Source: Guptibacillus spartinae
GTDB lineage: Bacteria > Bacillota > Bacilli > Bacillales > Guptibacillaceae
Length of the DNA stretch: 64,000 nucleotides
Direction: 5' to 3'
Assembly (NCBI RefSeq): GCF_028610625.1
Contig: NZ_JAQQWU010000003.1
Location: 124,001 to 188,000 of the forward strand
The position numbers were made by a program, and so were the translations under genes. Position 1 is the first letter of the stretch; each line of letters starts with the position of its first letter. This document shows, one piece after another, positions 25,928 through 35,401 of this stretch. The notes under the pieces were generated by a model, which was not told where the DNA came from, ran no database searches, and worked only from the letters and a program-made list of their open reading frames with translations.

Positions 25928-28264
25928 CTAATCAAGAATACCATTTATAATATTATTTAAACTAATTGCATTTTCATTAAATATAGGTTGAATATTTTGC
26001 AAAAAATTATCTCTATACACTGCAATGTTTGAATTTATTCCATCCAAACCTAACTTCATTGTCAATGTTGATTTAAACACATTATTTTCTAAAATAACGG
26101 TCTCTGCTAGGACGTTGTATGAATAGATGAGGTAATTATTTGATTTGGAGTTTTTAAATTCAAATATATTGTTAGATAGTTTTATTAGTTTCCAATTTCC
26201 TCTAATAGAGAATGCCCCATCAGAGCTCCCTCGAAAATCACTATTTAAGATATTTAAATTAATAGGAAGGTTTGGGGTAAGATAAAATAACACATTATTT
26301 TGCCATTGAAATTCACAATTATTAAATTCATAATTTTCGGAAATACTGCCAGTACCTAGCCCTATTCGACCGGTGTTAATAAATCTACAATTTTTATAAC
26401 TGCCACCAGGTAAGCGTAAAATGATATTTTGAGGATGGTTTGTATCTTTGAACAAAGTATTATCGAATATCCATCCTGTTTGTGCAGCGTTAGGTACAAA
26501 TATAAGTGGTTCTGACCCCACTCCTTCAAAACTACAATTTGATATCGATTGTGGGGCCCCATTAATTGATAAAACAGAAGGGGTATTCTCTCTTGTTGAA
26601 TAGTCATTATCAACTATAATTCTACAATTTCTTACAGCAGATGAGTAAGGATTTGTATTGGAGAAGCCTAGATTACTGTTATAGAATAAACAGTCACTTA
26701 CTAAAATTGATTTCGCTCCGGAAACTCCTATACTACCGTTGTATATGTGATTGTTGGAAAAAATTGCATCTCCCTTTAAATTAATTTCAGATTTAATGAA
26801 AAAGTTCCCATTTATGATACTTCTATTAGCGCCATTTTGTATGATTAAAGATTTGGATAGTTTGTTATTAGTAATATTCAAATGTCTACCACTTACAGCA
26901 ATGATATCGTGTGCGCTATTATCATGGAAGTGATTATTATCGATAAAAATATATTGGTTTATGTCCCTAGCATCTTCTATATCAATACCACTCTGTGGAG
27001 CTGTCCCACTAATATGATGGATTGTACAGTCTTTGATAAGAACGTGTTTTCCTCCTGTTAAACTAATCCCTAGTCTTCTACAATCATGTAGATTACATTT
27101 TTCTATAAATATGTTTTTAGGAATATGCGGAACACGGATAGAAATGGTAGAACCACTTGAAGAGGGTAATTCTTTTTGGTGAAGAATTACTTTTGCATAT
27201 TCTGCACCAATTGGAACTTCTACTTCGTCAAAAAATTGATTCTCAACTTTTGATGATAAAAAAGTATTATTCTTTCTATAAAATACTACATCATAGATAT
27301 CTGTTTTTATATCATTTCCTAGTCCTCCATAGCTTCCACCATAAAGTCCAAAATAACCATATTTCTTAATTGAAGCTTGTTGCATAGAAATATTTAATTT
27401 GTACCTAATCCTATTCGATTGATTATTAACTGTACCGTCAATTAGACTTATCCCACCAGATTCGAATTCGTCGCCTTTAATAGTTTTTAATGTTCCATTC
27501 ACACTAGCAATAGTAATAGCATCTCCAGTGCAGTTAAACACTTCTAGATTATCTAAAGTAATAAACCTTATATTACTACCTTCTAGAGGAGTATCATACC
27601 CAACCGAGATTCCATAGCCGAATTCATGAGTACTTGGAATAGTAGTATAATCGTGATTATCCTTATCACCTTCAATCCGTCCATTAGTAACTCTAGAATA
27701 CTGTTGATTTTCATCAAATTTAATTATGGCGTACTTTATTAACCCATTATTTCTTACCTTCAGAGTAGAACCATTTAAATCTAGTGTCATATAACTTCTA
27801 GGACGAATAGAACTGTTCTCATCAATTAAATAAAGTCCAGTAGGTAGTACTACTTCTTTATAATGTTGTTGAGCAGCCCACACTAAGGCATTATTAATCC
27901 CAATAGTTGTGTTCACAGCGTCAGTGCCGTCATTTTTTACGTTCCATCTTTCTAATTCTAGTACATAGGAAGATTGATTATTAGAAGAAGGAATACTCGT
28001 ATTTATACTGGGTCTCCATTTACCATCCTGATATTCTAAAATGTTTCCTTCTGTAGGTGAAACACTAGTAGTATCAATATCGTTAATATTCGCTGTAGTT
28101 AGTTGGGATAATCTATCTATATCGTTATTGTTAGCTAATAAAAGGTTACCAGTCTCTGATCCAATAAACAGTTCATTCGTATCTGTACAAAGTCCAAATT
28201 CACCAACATGTAGAAGAGGTAGCTCTGCCTTTAAGCAGCTCTTAATTTGAATCTTTTGAGCCAT
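25928..28264 (-). CDS. Phage-tailspike-like right-handed beta-helix protein
   Basis: A 778-residue protein on the opposite strand. The N-terminus (IKSCLKAELPLLHVGEFGLC, then TDTNELFIGSETGN) resembles the short adaptor found at the start of phage tail fibres and tropism determinants. After a Ser/Thr/Asn linker comes a pectate-lyase-superfamily start (WNVKNDGTDAVNTTIGINNA) and a long parallel beta-helix with many N-N-x-F/I turns to the end. There is no signal peptide and no other phage gene nearby. GGAGG precedes the ATG. Such proteins bind or cut polysaccharide, so a role in EPS trimming or release is plausible next to this locus. It could instead be a domesticated phage or tailocin part. Confidence 0.65.
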   Translation of the reverse strand: MAQKIQIKSCLKAELPLLHVGEFGLCTDTNELFIGSETGNLLLANNNDIDRLSQLTTANINDIDTTSVSPTEGNILEYQDGKWRPSINTSIPSSNNQSSYVLELERWNVKNDGTDAVNTTIGINNALVWAAQQHYKEVVLPTGLYLIDENSSIRPRSYMTLDLNGSTLKVRNNGLIKYAIIKFDENQQYSRVTNGRIEGDKDNHDYTTIPSTHEFGYGISVGYDTPLEGSNIRFITLDNLEVFNCTGDAITIASVNGTLKTIKGDEFESGGISLIDGTVNNQSNRIRYKLNISMQQASIKKYGYFGLYGGSYGGLGNDIKTDIYDVVFYRKNNTFLSSKVENQFFDEVEVPIGAEYAKVILHQKELPSSSGSTISIRVPHIPKNIFIEKCNLHDCRRLGISLTGGKHVLIKDCTIHHISGTAPQSGIDIEDARDINQYIFIDNNHFHDNSAHDIIAVSGRHLNITNNKLSKSLIIQNGANRSIINGNFFIKSEINLKGDAIFSNNHIYNGSIGVSGAKSILVSDCLFYNSNLGFSNTNPYSSAVRNCRIIVDNDYSTRENTPSVLSINGAPQSISNCSFEGVGSEPLIFVPNAAQTGWIFDNTLFKDTNHPQNIILRLPGGSYKNCRFINTGRIGLGTGSISENYEFNNCEFQWQNNVLFYLTPNLPINLNILNSDFRGSSDGAFSIRGNWKLIKLSNNIFEFKNSKSNNYLIYSYNVLAETVILENNVFKSTLTMKLGLDGINSNIAVYRDNFLQNIQPIFNENAISLNNIINGILD

Positions 28265-28388
28265 TAATTACACCTCCATTTTAATAACTTACGTTTCTTA
28301 ATTAACATATGTATTTATGTTTAAAATGCTTGTACTTATTGAAAATTTTAGTGATATTTACTTAGATTATTAGAGGAATTTATATTGC

Positions 28389-28450
28389 TTTTCTTAATAA
28401 AATATAGTATCGTTCTATATATAGAACGATACTATATTTTATTAAGAAAA
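28389..28450. repeat. 62-bp perfect palindrome with a SinR-type core
   Basis: Two 31-base arms (28389-28419 and 28420-28450) are perfect reverse complements without a loop. The centre (28412-28427) is GTTCTATATATAGAAC, the same GTTCT-N6-AGAAC layout as in the EPS promoter. The outer arms carry TTCTTAATAAA, seen also in the eps boxes. It lies between the divergent tailspike-like gene and lasso cyclase gene, so it most likely works as a DNA operator for one or both. Confidence 0.75.
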
Positions 28451-28520
28451 AGTTTGGCGTTCTTCATTAGATGAAGCAAGTAATTTTGATTTAGAACATA
28501 TAGAATTGAGGAGAATCATT

Positions 28521-30449
28521 ATGAGTGCAATCACAGGGATCTATCATGTTAATAAGAAGCCTATAACTACAGATGTTGTCAATAATGTAATGGGTTCTCT
28601 TAAAGAGTTTCCTTGCGATGATTCCCAGTTTTGGCTCAAGGAAAATGTTTTCCTCGGGTGTCATGCTCAATGGATCACACCAGAATCGATAAATGAGCAG
28701 CAACCATTTTATGATTATGAAAAACAATTGGTCATTACGTCAGATGCCATTATTGATAATAGAAGTGAACTATTTGATATGTTGCAAATAGATCATGGTG
28801 ATAGAAAAACTATGACTGATAATCAATTAATTTTACTAGCTTATATAAAATGGGGTGAAAATACCCCGAAATTCTTAATTGGTGATTTTGCGTTTATGAT
28901 CTGGGATGAAAGGCAGCAGGAGTTTTTTGGGGCAAGGGATTTTTCTGGTAGTAGAACACTCTACTATTATTACAGTGATCAAAAGTTCGCTTTTTGTTCA
29001 ATTAATAAACCATTATTTCAATTACCCTATATCAAGCCTAATTTAAGAGAAGAATGGTTGGGTGATTTTCTCAGTATTCCATGGAATTTTGAATCCATTG
29101 ATACCACTTCTACTGTATTTGAGGATATAAATCAACTGCCTCCTTCTCATAGTATTTCAATATCCCACGGTCAATTAAAGCTTACAAGATACAATACTTT
29201 GATAGAAGGTGAAAAACTAAAATTAAAATCAAATGAAGAATACGAGGAAGCTTTAAAGGAAGTATTCGAACGTGCAGTTACATCGAGACTTCGCACACAC
29301 CGTAAAGTAGGTGCACATCTTAGTGGCGGATTGGATTCTGGTTCAGTTGTAGGAATTGCAGCAAACTCGCTAAAGCGAGAGAACAAACAATTACATACCT
29401 TTAGTTATATACCTGCTAAAGATTTTGTTGATTGGACACCTAAAAATCGATTAGCTGATGAAAGACCTTTAATAAAGGCTACAGTTAACTATGTAGGCAA
29501 CATAAATGATAACTATTTAGATCTTGAAGGGAAAACTCCTTTTTTTGATATCGATGATTGGTTAGATGTATTGGAGATGCCGTATAAGTTCTTTGAGAAC
29601 ACTTTTTGGCTAAAAGGAATTTTTGAAGAAGCACACTCTCAAAACATAGGCGTTTTGCTAAATGGACAAAGAGGTAATTGGACGATTTCTTGGGGGCCAG
29701 CCCTTGAATACCAGGCTCGACTATTAAAAAAAATGCAATTAATGAAATTGTATAATGAAATATCCCTGTACAGTGAGAATATAGGAGTTAGTAAATCTCG
29801 TATATTTTCTATAGTTAGAAGGAAGATATTTTCTATGTCTTCCTTGAAGAAACAACCAAGTCAATTTATACAGATGATTAATCCAGAATTTGAGAATAAG
29901 TTAAATTCTTTTGATAAATTAAGAGATTACGGAATTGATTTGAACGGGAATTCAAACGATAATGTTTACGATATTAAAAAGAAACAATTTCAAGATTTAT
30001 TTTATTGGAATATTACGGGGACCTATGGCTCTAAATTATCACTACGTTATTCTTTATGGGATCGTGATCCTACAAATGATTTGAGAGTTGCAAGGTTTTG
30101 TTTATCAGTTCCAGAAGAACAGTTTGTTAATGAAGGGCTATCTAGGTCACTTATCAGAAGATCAATGAAAAACATCCTTCCAGATGAAGTAAGACTGAAT
30201 CAACGTACAAGAGGAATCCAAGGGGCAGATGGGCTACATCGGATGATGCCTGTTTGGAGGGAGTTTATCGCAGAATTAGAAAATATGTGTAGAGATTCCC
30301 TTGCGAAAGAATATCTGAATATTGAAATTATTAAAGAGGCAATACGTTCCTTAAAGTTTGAACCAAAACCAGAAGATGTCTATGAGATGAAATTTCGAAT
30401 ATTAATGCGCAGTCTCATTTTTTATCGATTTATAAAAAAATTCAACTGA
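28521..30449 (+). CDS. Lasso peptide macrolactam synthetase (asparagine-synthetase-like C protein)
   Basis: A 642-residue enzyme that adenylates the ring Asp of the precursor and closes the macrolactam with the core N-terminus. It has an N-terminal AsnB-like Ntn domain (SAITGIYHVNKK) in which Ser stands where glutaminases have the catalytic Cys, so it should not use glutamine. The C-terminal synthetase domain has the PP-loop LSGGLDSGS near residue 267. ATG 28521 is chosen because TTGAGGAG lies just upstream; an in-frame ATG exists at 28506. It is the first gene of the lasso operon, ahead of the precursor. Confidence 0.9.
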   Translation: MSAITGIYHVNKKPITTDVVNNVMGSLKEFPCDDSQFWLKENVFLGCHAQWITPESINEQQPFYDYEKQLVITSDAIIDNRSELFDMLQIDHGDRKTMTDNQLILLAYIKWGENTPKFLIGDFAFMIWDERQQEFFGARDFSGSRTLYYYYSDQKFAFCSINKPLFQLPYIKPNLREEWLGDFLSIPWNFESIDTTSTVFEDINQLPPSHSISISHGQLKLTRYNTLIEGEKLKLKSNEEYEEALKEVFERAVTSRLRTHRKVGAHLSGGLDSGSVVGIAANSLKRENKQLHTFSYIPAKDFVDWTPKNRLADERPLIKATVNYVGNINDNYLDLEGKTPFFDIDDWLDVLEMPYKFFENTFWLKGIFEEAHSQNIGVLLNGQRGNWTISWGPALEYQARLLKKMQLMKLYNEISLYSENIGVSKSRIFSIVRRKIFSMSSLKKQPSQFIQMINPEFENKLNSFDKLRDYGIDLNGNSNDNVYDIKKKQFQDLFYWNITGTYGSKLSLRYSLWDRDPTNDLRVARFCLSVPEEQFVNEGLSRSLIRRSMKNILPDEVRLNQRTRGIQGADGLHRMMPVWREFIAELENMCRDSLAKEYLNIEIIKEAIRSLKFEPKPEDVYEMKFRILMRSLIFYRFIKKFN

Positions 30450-30463
30450 AAGGGGGTGGGGAA

Positions 30464-30589
30464 ATGAAAAAAGCATGGTTGAAGCCTGAGCTTGAAGTAC
30501 TTAAGGTTGAAATGACAATGGCGGGACCTGGAATTAAAACTCCAGATGCAGTCCAGCCAGATGTTGATGAAGCTGTCCATTATAGTTAA
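30464..30589 (+). CDS. Paeninodin-type lasso peptide precursor, 41 aa
   Basis: This short gene follows AGGGGGTGGGG by 4 bases, 14 bases after the cyclase stop. The leader is 19 residues (KKAWLKPELEVLKVEMTM after Met1) with Thr at position -2, as required by lasso proteases. The 22-residue core starts AGPGIKTPD and ends HYS. Asp9 and Ala1 fit a nine-residue ring, and the pattern closely follows the known lasso peptide paeninodin, whose C-terminal Ser is phosphorylated. The C-terminal Ser here and the HprK-like kinase next door predict the same modification. Confidence 0.92.
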   Translation: MKKAWLKPELEVLKVEMTMAGPGIKTPDAVQPDVDEAVHYS

Positions 30590-30608
30590 ATACTTAATTA
30601 GTATCTTG

Positions 30609-30636
30609 GCCCTTATAACTTCATATAAGGGCTTTC
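30609..30636 (+). terminator. Attenuator hairpin between lasso precursor and modification genes
   Basis: A 9-bp stem GCCCTTATA/TATAAGGGC with a 6-base loop is followed by TTTCTTGT. A weak terminator here would give more precursor mRNA than enzyme mRNA, a common RiPP layout. Confidence 0.75.
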
Positions 30637-30663
30637 TTGTAAATAAAATTTGGAGTGAGCTAA

Positions 30664-31599
30664 ATGGATACAGAAAAATTTTTATTTAAAGCATTTGGAT
30701 TTATTATTAGAAGTGATTACTATTTTAAAGAATTAAGTTTTTTAATTAATGAAGATAACTTGCTTCTAGCGGATATAGATATAAGAATTGAAGATTTATC
30801 TACGGTTTGGAGAGAAGAAGGAGAAATTGGGAAATTCAATGTGAAAAAGAATCAAACTTTATTTCAGGTTAAAGACACTGCTGTTTTCTGTGTTAAGGAT
30901 GGAAATGAAATATTGGTTTCCCCGTTCAAAGAATCTGACCAAGATAAGGTTAAGCTCTATATATTAGGAACTTGTATGGGGATATTACTGATTCAAAGAG
31001 AGGTATTGCCTTTACATGGAAGTGCAATATCGATTGCTGGAAAGGCATATGCTATAGTCGGCGACTCAGGTGCAGGTAAATCAACATTGGCTTCTGAATT
31101 TATGAAGAGGGGGTATGATTTACTAACTGATGATATTATTCCTGTCATTATTACTTCTGAAGGCAAACCTACTGTTGTTCCAAGTTATCCTCAACAAAAG
31201 TTGTGGATTGAAAGTTTGAGACAATTCGGGATGGATTCAAGTAAATATCGCCCACTCTTTGATAGGGAAGAGAAATTTTCAGTTCCATTAAAAAATCAAT
31301 TCTGTAATACCTCGTTACCCCTGGGTGGTGTTTTTGAATTAGTTAAGTCAGTACAGGATGGAATAGAAATAGCCAAGATTACTAAATTAAACAAGTTACA
31401 AATCCTTTCTACTCATACCTATCGCAATCAACTCATTTCTAGATCTGAGAAGTTGGAATGGCATTTCAAGGTAATATCAGAATTAGCAACTAATACTTTT
31501 CTATATCAACTTAGACGTCCACCTAATTGTTTTACAGCAGCTGATTTGGCAGATCAAATTTTATATCAAATCAATAAGGAGGAGCCTTTACATGCTTAA
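30664..31599 (+). CDS. HprK-like peptide serine kinase of the lasso cluster
   Basis: A 311-residue protein of the HPr-kinase-like family that phosphorylates the C-terminal Ser of paeninodin-type precursors. It shows LPLHGSAISIAGKAYAIVG, the P-loop GDSGAGKST (about residues 133-141) and the LLTDDIIPV acidic strand. It lacks the N-terminal domain of true HprK. It overlaps the B1 gene by 8 bases. Its counterpart in the second RiPP operon is at 36833. Confidence 0.87.
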   Translation: MDTEKFLFKAFGFIIRSDYYFKELSFLINEDNLLLADIDIRIEDLSTVWREEGEIGKFNVKKNQTLFQVKDTAVFCVKDGNEILVSPFKESDQDKVKLYILGTCMGILLIQREVLPLHGSAISIAGKAYAIVGDSGAGKSTLASEFMKRGYDLLTDDIIPVIITSEGKPTVVPSYPQQKLWIESLRQFGMDSSKYRPLFDREEKFSVPLKNQFCNTSLPLGGVFELVKSVQDGIEIAKITKLNKLQILSTHTYRNQLISRSEKLEWHFKVISELATNTFLYQLRRPPNCFTAADLADQILYQINKEEPLHA

Positions 31600-31882
31600 A
31601 AACAGTTTAATCAATCCTACTCAATTAGTTAGTCAGGTGCCAGGAAATATAGCAAGCGATATGGATGGTGAAAAAGTAATTCTTAGTATTGAAAACGGTA
31701 AGTATTACAATTTAGGCGAAGTAGGTGGTGAAATCTGGAGTCGACTTTCTAAACCAATAAGACTTAATACACTAATAACAAACTTAATGGAAGAGTTCAA
31801 TGTAGGGCGAGATGTATGCGAAGCCGATGTTCAGTATTTTCTGGGGAAGTTACTCGACGAAGGTTTAGTAAAGGTAGATTAA
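31592..31882 (+). CDS. PqqD-like leader-binding protein (lasso B1, RRE)
   Basis: A 96-residue RiPP recognition element. The PqqD fold is visible in the beta-hairpin VILSIENGKYYNLGEVGGEIW and the following helices (LITNLMEEFNVGRDVCEADV, then FLGKLLDEGLV). B1 binds the leader and delivers the precursor to B2 and C. Because the peptide encoded at 979 has a near-identical leader, this protein might bind it too. AAGGAGG precedes the ATG. Confidence 0.9.
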   Translation: MLKNSLINPTQLVSQVPGNIASDMDGEKVILSIENGKYYNLGEVGGEIWSRLSKPIRLNTLITNLMEEFNVGRDVCEADVQYFLGKLLDEGLVKVD

Positions 31883-31924
31883 CAACTTGCCCTCTTATTT
31901 TACTTGAAGGGAATAGTGTATTTA

Positions 31925-32365
31925 ATGAGAAAGCTAAAAACCTATCTCTCATTTAATAGACAAACAAGGAGTCTGATACTTGAGGCATATTTCTATTTAG
32001 GAAAAGCTAGATTGGATAAAAGTGCTTCATTTTCCAAAGTAGCACCTACTTTAGGGGTGAAAATGGATGAGACTGATTATGAAACGAAAGAGTTACATCA
32101 AAAAACTATACGAGTGATCTCACAAGTAATAGACATTGTTAGTAGATATACTTTCTGGGAAAGCCAATGTCTGGTCAAAGCGATCGCAGCTATGAGAATG
32201 CTTGAAAAGCGTGGAATTGAAAGCACTTTGTATCTTGGAACAGCAAAAGATGAATGTGGAACTTTAATTGCACATGCCTGGTTACGCAGTGGGTCTTATT
32301 ATGTTACTGGTGCAGAAGGAATGGACAGATTTACGGTAGTAAGTCAGTTTGCTAAAAGGGTGTAA
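31925..32365 (+). CDS. Transglutaminase-like leader peptidase (lasso B2)
   Basis: A 146-residue cysteine protease that removes the leader before ring closure. The catalytic Cys is in FWESQCLVKAIAAMRML (about residue 81) and the His in GTLIAHAWLRSGS (about residue 116), followed by a YVTG strand, as in B2 proteins. I choose ATG 31925 after GAAGGGA; an in-frame TTG at 31904 is less likely. No homologous protease occurs in the second RiPP operon. Confidence 0.87.
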   Translation: MRKLKTYLSFNRQTRSLILEAYFYLGKARLDKSASFSKVAPTLGVKMDETDYETKELHQKTIRVISQVIDIVSRYTFWESQCLVKAIAAMRMLEKRGIESTLYLGTAKDECGTLIAHAWLRSGSYYVTGAEGMDRFTVVSQFAKRV

Positions 32366-32390
32366 TCTTACAAAACAGAAGGGACAAGCT

Positions 32391-33587
32391 ATGGAGAAAT
32401 TTAATTATCTTGCTCTGGACAATATCCCAAAGGAATTAAAGTTATTACTCAGAATAGTAAATTCAGACAAAATAGAAGAAGAATTGCGGGGGGAATCTGA
32501 CCTATTATTAGGAATAGATTGGCATCTATTTTTAAAACAAGCCAGACATCACCGTGTATATCCATTAATATATGTTAAGTTAAAAGATGTCAACGAAAAT
32601 ATCATTCCTCCTTTTGTAATTGATCAATTAGCAAATGATTATAAGAGAAACACGTTTCAAATGCTTCATTTGAGTGCAGAGTTGGATACACTAAGTAAGG
32701 TGTTCTTAAAAAAGAACATTAAATCTATCTTTTTAAAAGGACCCGTTCTTGCCCAAGATTTATATGGAGATGTGTCACGTCGAACTTCAAGTGATTTGGA
32801 TCTTCTTATTTCAATTAATGATTTATCTAGGGTGGAAGAATTATTGGTAAGTGAAGGATATGAAAAGGATGATTATATTGAAACGGTATTTAGTGAATGG
32901 AAATGGCGACATCATCATGTGACTTTTTTTCATTCAAAGAAAAGAACAAAAGTAGAAGTTCATTGGAGAATGAATCCGGGTCCTGGCAAAGAACCACGTT
33001 TTGCAGAATTATGGGAAAGGAGAAGAAAAAGTCCTTTAACTGTTACGCCTGTCTATTTGTTAGGAAAAGAAGATATGTTTTTATTTCTTGCTTCTCATGG
33101 GGCGAGGCATGGTTGGTCAAGGTTAAGGTGGTTAATTGATATTAAAAAGCTTTTAGAATGCCCGGTTAATTGGGTTAAAGTTAAGCATTTATTAAAGGAA
33201 TTTCATTACGTTACAACAGGTGAACAAAGTATTCTTTTAGCTTCAGGGCTTTTGGGTGCAAAAATCCCCAAAGAGTTTAATTATTTTAAAGCACATTCAG
33301 AAAGAGTTGCAAATCAAGCGGTATTTTATTATGAAAACATGGTGAATCTACACACGGTTCCTGTTCCTGAATATATGGCTAAATATCATAAAAAACACTT
33401 GTACTCCTTAATGTCTTTGCGACATAAAGTTTTATTTCTACTGAGTTTTTTACATCCATATCCCGAAGATGCAATAACACTTCCACTACCAAAGTTTTTA
33501 TATTTTCTTTATTACCCATTACGACCATTTTTATGGGGGTGGAGAAAGTTAAGGTCATCATTACCCCAAAGGGGGACAGCAATGTGA
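32391..33587 (+). CDS. Nucleotidyltransferase-family protein of the lasso cluster
   Basis: A 398-residue protein of the family often found in paeninodin-like clusters. The nucleotidyltransferase core is SIFLKGPVLAQDLYGDVSRR followed by TSSDLDLLI, with the paired acidic residues D-L-D for metal binding, and KVEVHWRMNP further on. The target is unknown; addition of a nucleotidyl group to the phosphorylated peptide has been considered for this family. ATG 32391 follows GAAGGGA. Its paralogue in the second RiPP operon is at 40165. The stop overlaps the transporter start. Confidence 0.8.
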   Translation: MEKFNYLALDNIPKELKLLLRIVNSDKIEEELRGESDLLLGIDWHLFLKQARHHRVYPLIYVKLKDVNENIIPPFVIDQLANDYKRNTFQMLHLSAELDTLSKVFLKKNIKSIFLKGPVLAQDLYGDVSRRTSSDLDLLISINDLSRVEELLVSEGYEKDDYIETVFSEWKWRHHHVTFFHSKKRTKVEVHWRMNPGPGKEPRFAELWERRRKSPLTVTPVYLLGKEDMFLFLASHGARHGWSRLRWLIDIKKLLECPVNWVKVKHLLKEFHYVTTGEQSILLASGLLGAKIPKEFNYFKAHSERVANQAVFYYENMVNLHTVPVPEYMAKYHKKHLYSLMSLRHKVLFLLSFLHPYPEDAITLPLPKFLYFLYYPLRPFLWGWRKLRSSLPQRGTAM

Positions 33588-35371
33588 GTAATATCATTTA
33601 CTTTTTGAAGCAAATTCATTTATTCTCAGGAAAAATACTTTACTTTAATTTAATTGCAATGATGTTAATTGGCTTACTTGAGGGTGTAGGGATTCTCTTG
33701 TTAATTCCATTAATAGGTATGACTGGAATTGTTAAAATTGATGTTAATGATATACCATTTTCAACATTTTTTCATTTTCTTGAAGTACTTCCCAATAATC
33801 TGAGTTTACCTCTAATACTTGGATTCTTTATTGTGATTGCTATTAGTCAGCATATCGTTCAACGTCATATTACTATTCAAAATACAATTATCAATCAAGG
33901 TTTTCTGAAGCATATCAGGTTAGAAACATATAGGAGAGTGCTTCAGTCCAATTGGGGATTTTTTGTTAAGAAGAGAAAATCTGATCTCATTAATATTTTA
34001 TTATCTGAAGTGGCTAGAGCATGTGTTGGAACAAACTCACTACTCCAATTTTTATCCTCACTCATAATTACTTCTATCCAAATTGTCCTTGCTTTCCTTT
34101 TAGCACCGACAATAACTAGTTTTGTCATTCTTTGTGGTTTTGTTCTGCTCTTTTTCAACCGAAAATTTCTTAAGCATTCTCTTGCACTTGGAAAACGCAA
34201 CTACGAACATGCTAGAATTTACATGGCAGGGATTACAGACCAGATCAATGGAATAAAAGACATCAAAAGCAATACGCTTGAAAAGTCCAGAATGAACTGG
34301 TTTAGTGGTATAACCGAAAAAATGCAAAATGAACAAATTGAGTATACGAGATTGAAAACAACGTCGCAATTATATTACAAAGCTGCTTCTACTATTTTAA
34401 TTGCGCTTTTTATTTATATGGCTATTAACCTGTTTAATGCGCAGGTTGGTCAACTCACCTTAATCATTGTTATTTTCTCAAGACTATGGCCAAGGGTTGC
34501 AGGTATTCAAGCATCTATGGAACAAATCGCAACAACTCTTCCTTCATTTAAGGCAGTGAAGGCTCTGCAACATGAATGCGATCAAGCAAGCGAATTTGAT
34601 ATAAAAGAAAGTAAAATAAAATCAATAGAATTTAACCAACAAATCGAATGTCGGAATGTTTTTTTTCGTTATAACGAGGAAGGTTCTTATGCTCTATCAA
34701 ATGTAAATCTCAGCATTCCTTCTAATCAGATGACTGCATTTGTTGGAAGGTCTGGAGCTGGGAAAAGCACATTGATCGATTTACTTATGGGATTGAATCA
34801 ACCACAAAAAGGTGAAGTTCTCATTGACGGTGTTCTTTTAAAAAGCGAACATCTTCTCTCACTCAGGCGTTCGATTAGTTATGTGGCGCAGGACCCCTTT
34901 CTTTTCAATACTTCCATACGGGAGAACCTTGTATTAGTTGCTCCTGAATCCAGTGATGATGATTTGTGGGAGGCACTAGAATTCTCTTCTGCAGCTGAAT
35001 TTGTGAAGAGACTACCAGATGGTCTTGATACTTTAATAGGCGATAGGGGGATTAAGCTGTCTGGTGGGGAACGGCAAAGACTAGTTCTCGCGCGAGCTAT
35101 TTTAAGAAAGCCCCAAATTCTAGTTTTAGATGAGGCCACTAGCGCGCTTGATACGGAGAATGAATCAAACATACAAGAAGCGCTCGAGCGATTGAAAGGG
35201 AAGATGACAATCATCGTTATTGCGCATCGATTATCAACCATTCGCAACGCTGATCAAGTGATTGTCCTTGATGAGGGGAAAGTCATCCAAAAAGGCGGAT
35301 TTAATCAACTGGCTAATGAGAAGCGAAATGTGTTTAGTCAACTCCTTCATAATCAGGTGAAGGCAACCTAA
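33584..35371 (+). CDS. ABC exporter of the lasso peptide (D protein)
   Basis: A 595-residue half-transporter: membrane domain over about residues 1-310, ATPase with Walker A GRSGAGKSTLIDLLMG, signature LSGGERQRLVLARAI, Walker B ILVLDEATSALD, and H-loop VIAHRLSTIR. It exports the mature peptide and usually gives immunity. GTG 33584 overlaps the previous stop by 4 bases and has AAAGGGGG upstream; a frame-compatible ATG at 33533 lies well inside the preceding gene. There is no N-terminal peptidase domain, which fits leader removal by B2. Confidence 0.87.
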   Translation: MSNIIYFLKQIHLFSGKILYFNLIAMMLIGLLEGVGILLLIPLIGMTGIVKIDVNDIPFSTFFHFLEVLPNNLSLPLILGFFIVIAISQHIVQRHITIQNTIINQGFLKHIRLETYRRVLQSNWGFFVKKRKSDLINILLSEVARACVGTNSLLQFLSSLIITSIQIVLAFLLAPTITSFVILCGFVLLFFNRKFLKHSLALGKRNYEHARIYMAGITDQINGIKDIKSNTLEKSRMNWFSGITEKMQNEQIEYTRLKTTSQLYYKAASTILIALFIYMAINLFNAQVGQLTLIIVIFSRLWPRVAGIQASMEQIATTLPSFKAVKALQHECDQASEFDIKESKIKSIEFNQQIECRNVFFRYNEEGSYALSNVNLSIPSNQMTAFVGRSGAGKSTLIDLLMGLNQPQKGEVLIDGVLLKSEHLLSLRRSISYVAQDPFLFNTSIRENLVLVAPESSDDDLWEALEFSSAAEFVKRLPDGLDTLIGDRGIKLSGGERQRLVLARAILRKPQILVLDEATSALDTENESNIQEALERLKGKMTIIVIAHRLSTIRNADQVIVLDEGKVIQKGGFNQLANEKRNVFSQLLHNQVKAT

Positions 35372-35401
35372 TAATTGAACGTTGATTGGTGGCGGTTCTC
35401 A

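Noticed and set aside
25928-28264. Prophage remnant around the tailspike-like gene
   Set aside because: No integrase, capsid, portal, lysis or other tail gene and no attachment repeats are visible on either side.
28389-28450. Transcription terminator
   Set aside because: It lies upstream of the genes on both sides, has no loop and no run of T typical for termination. An operator is the better reading.
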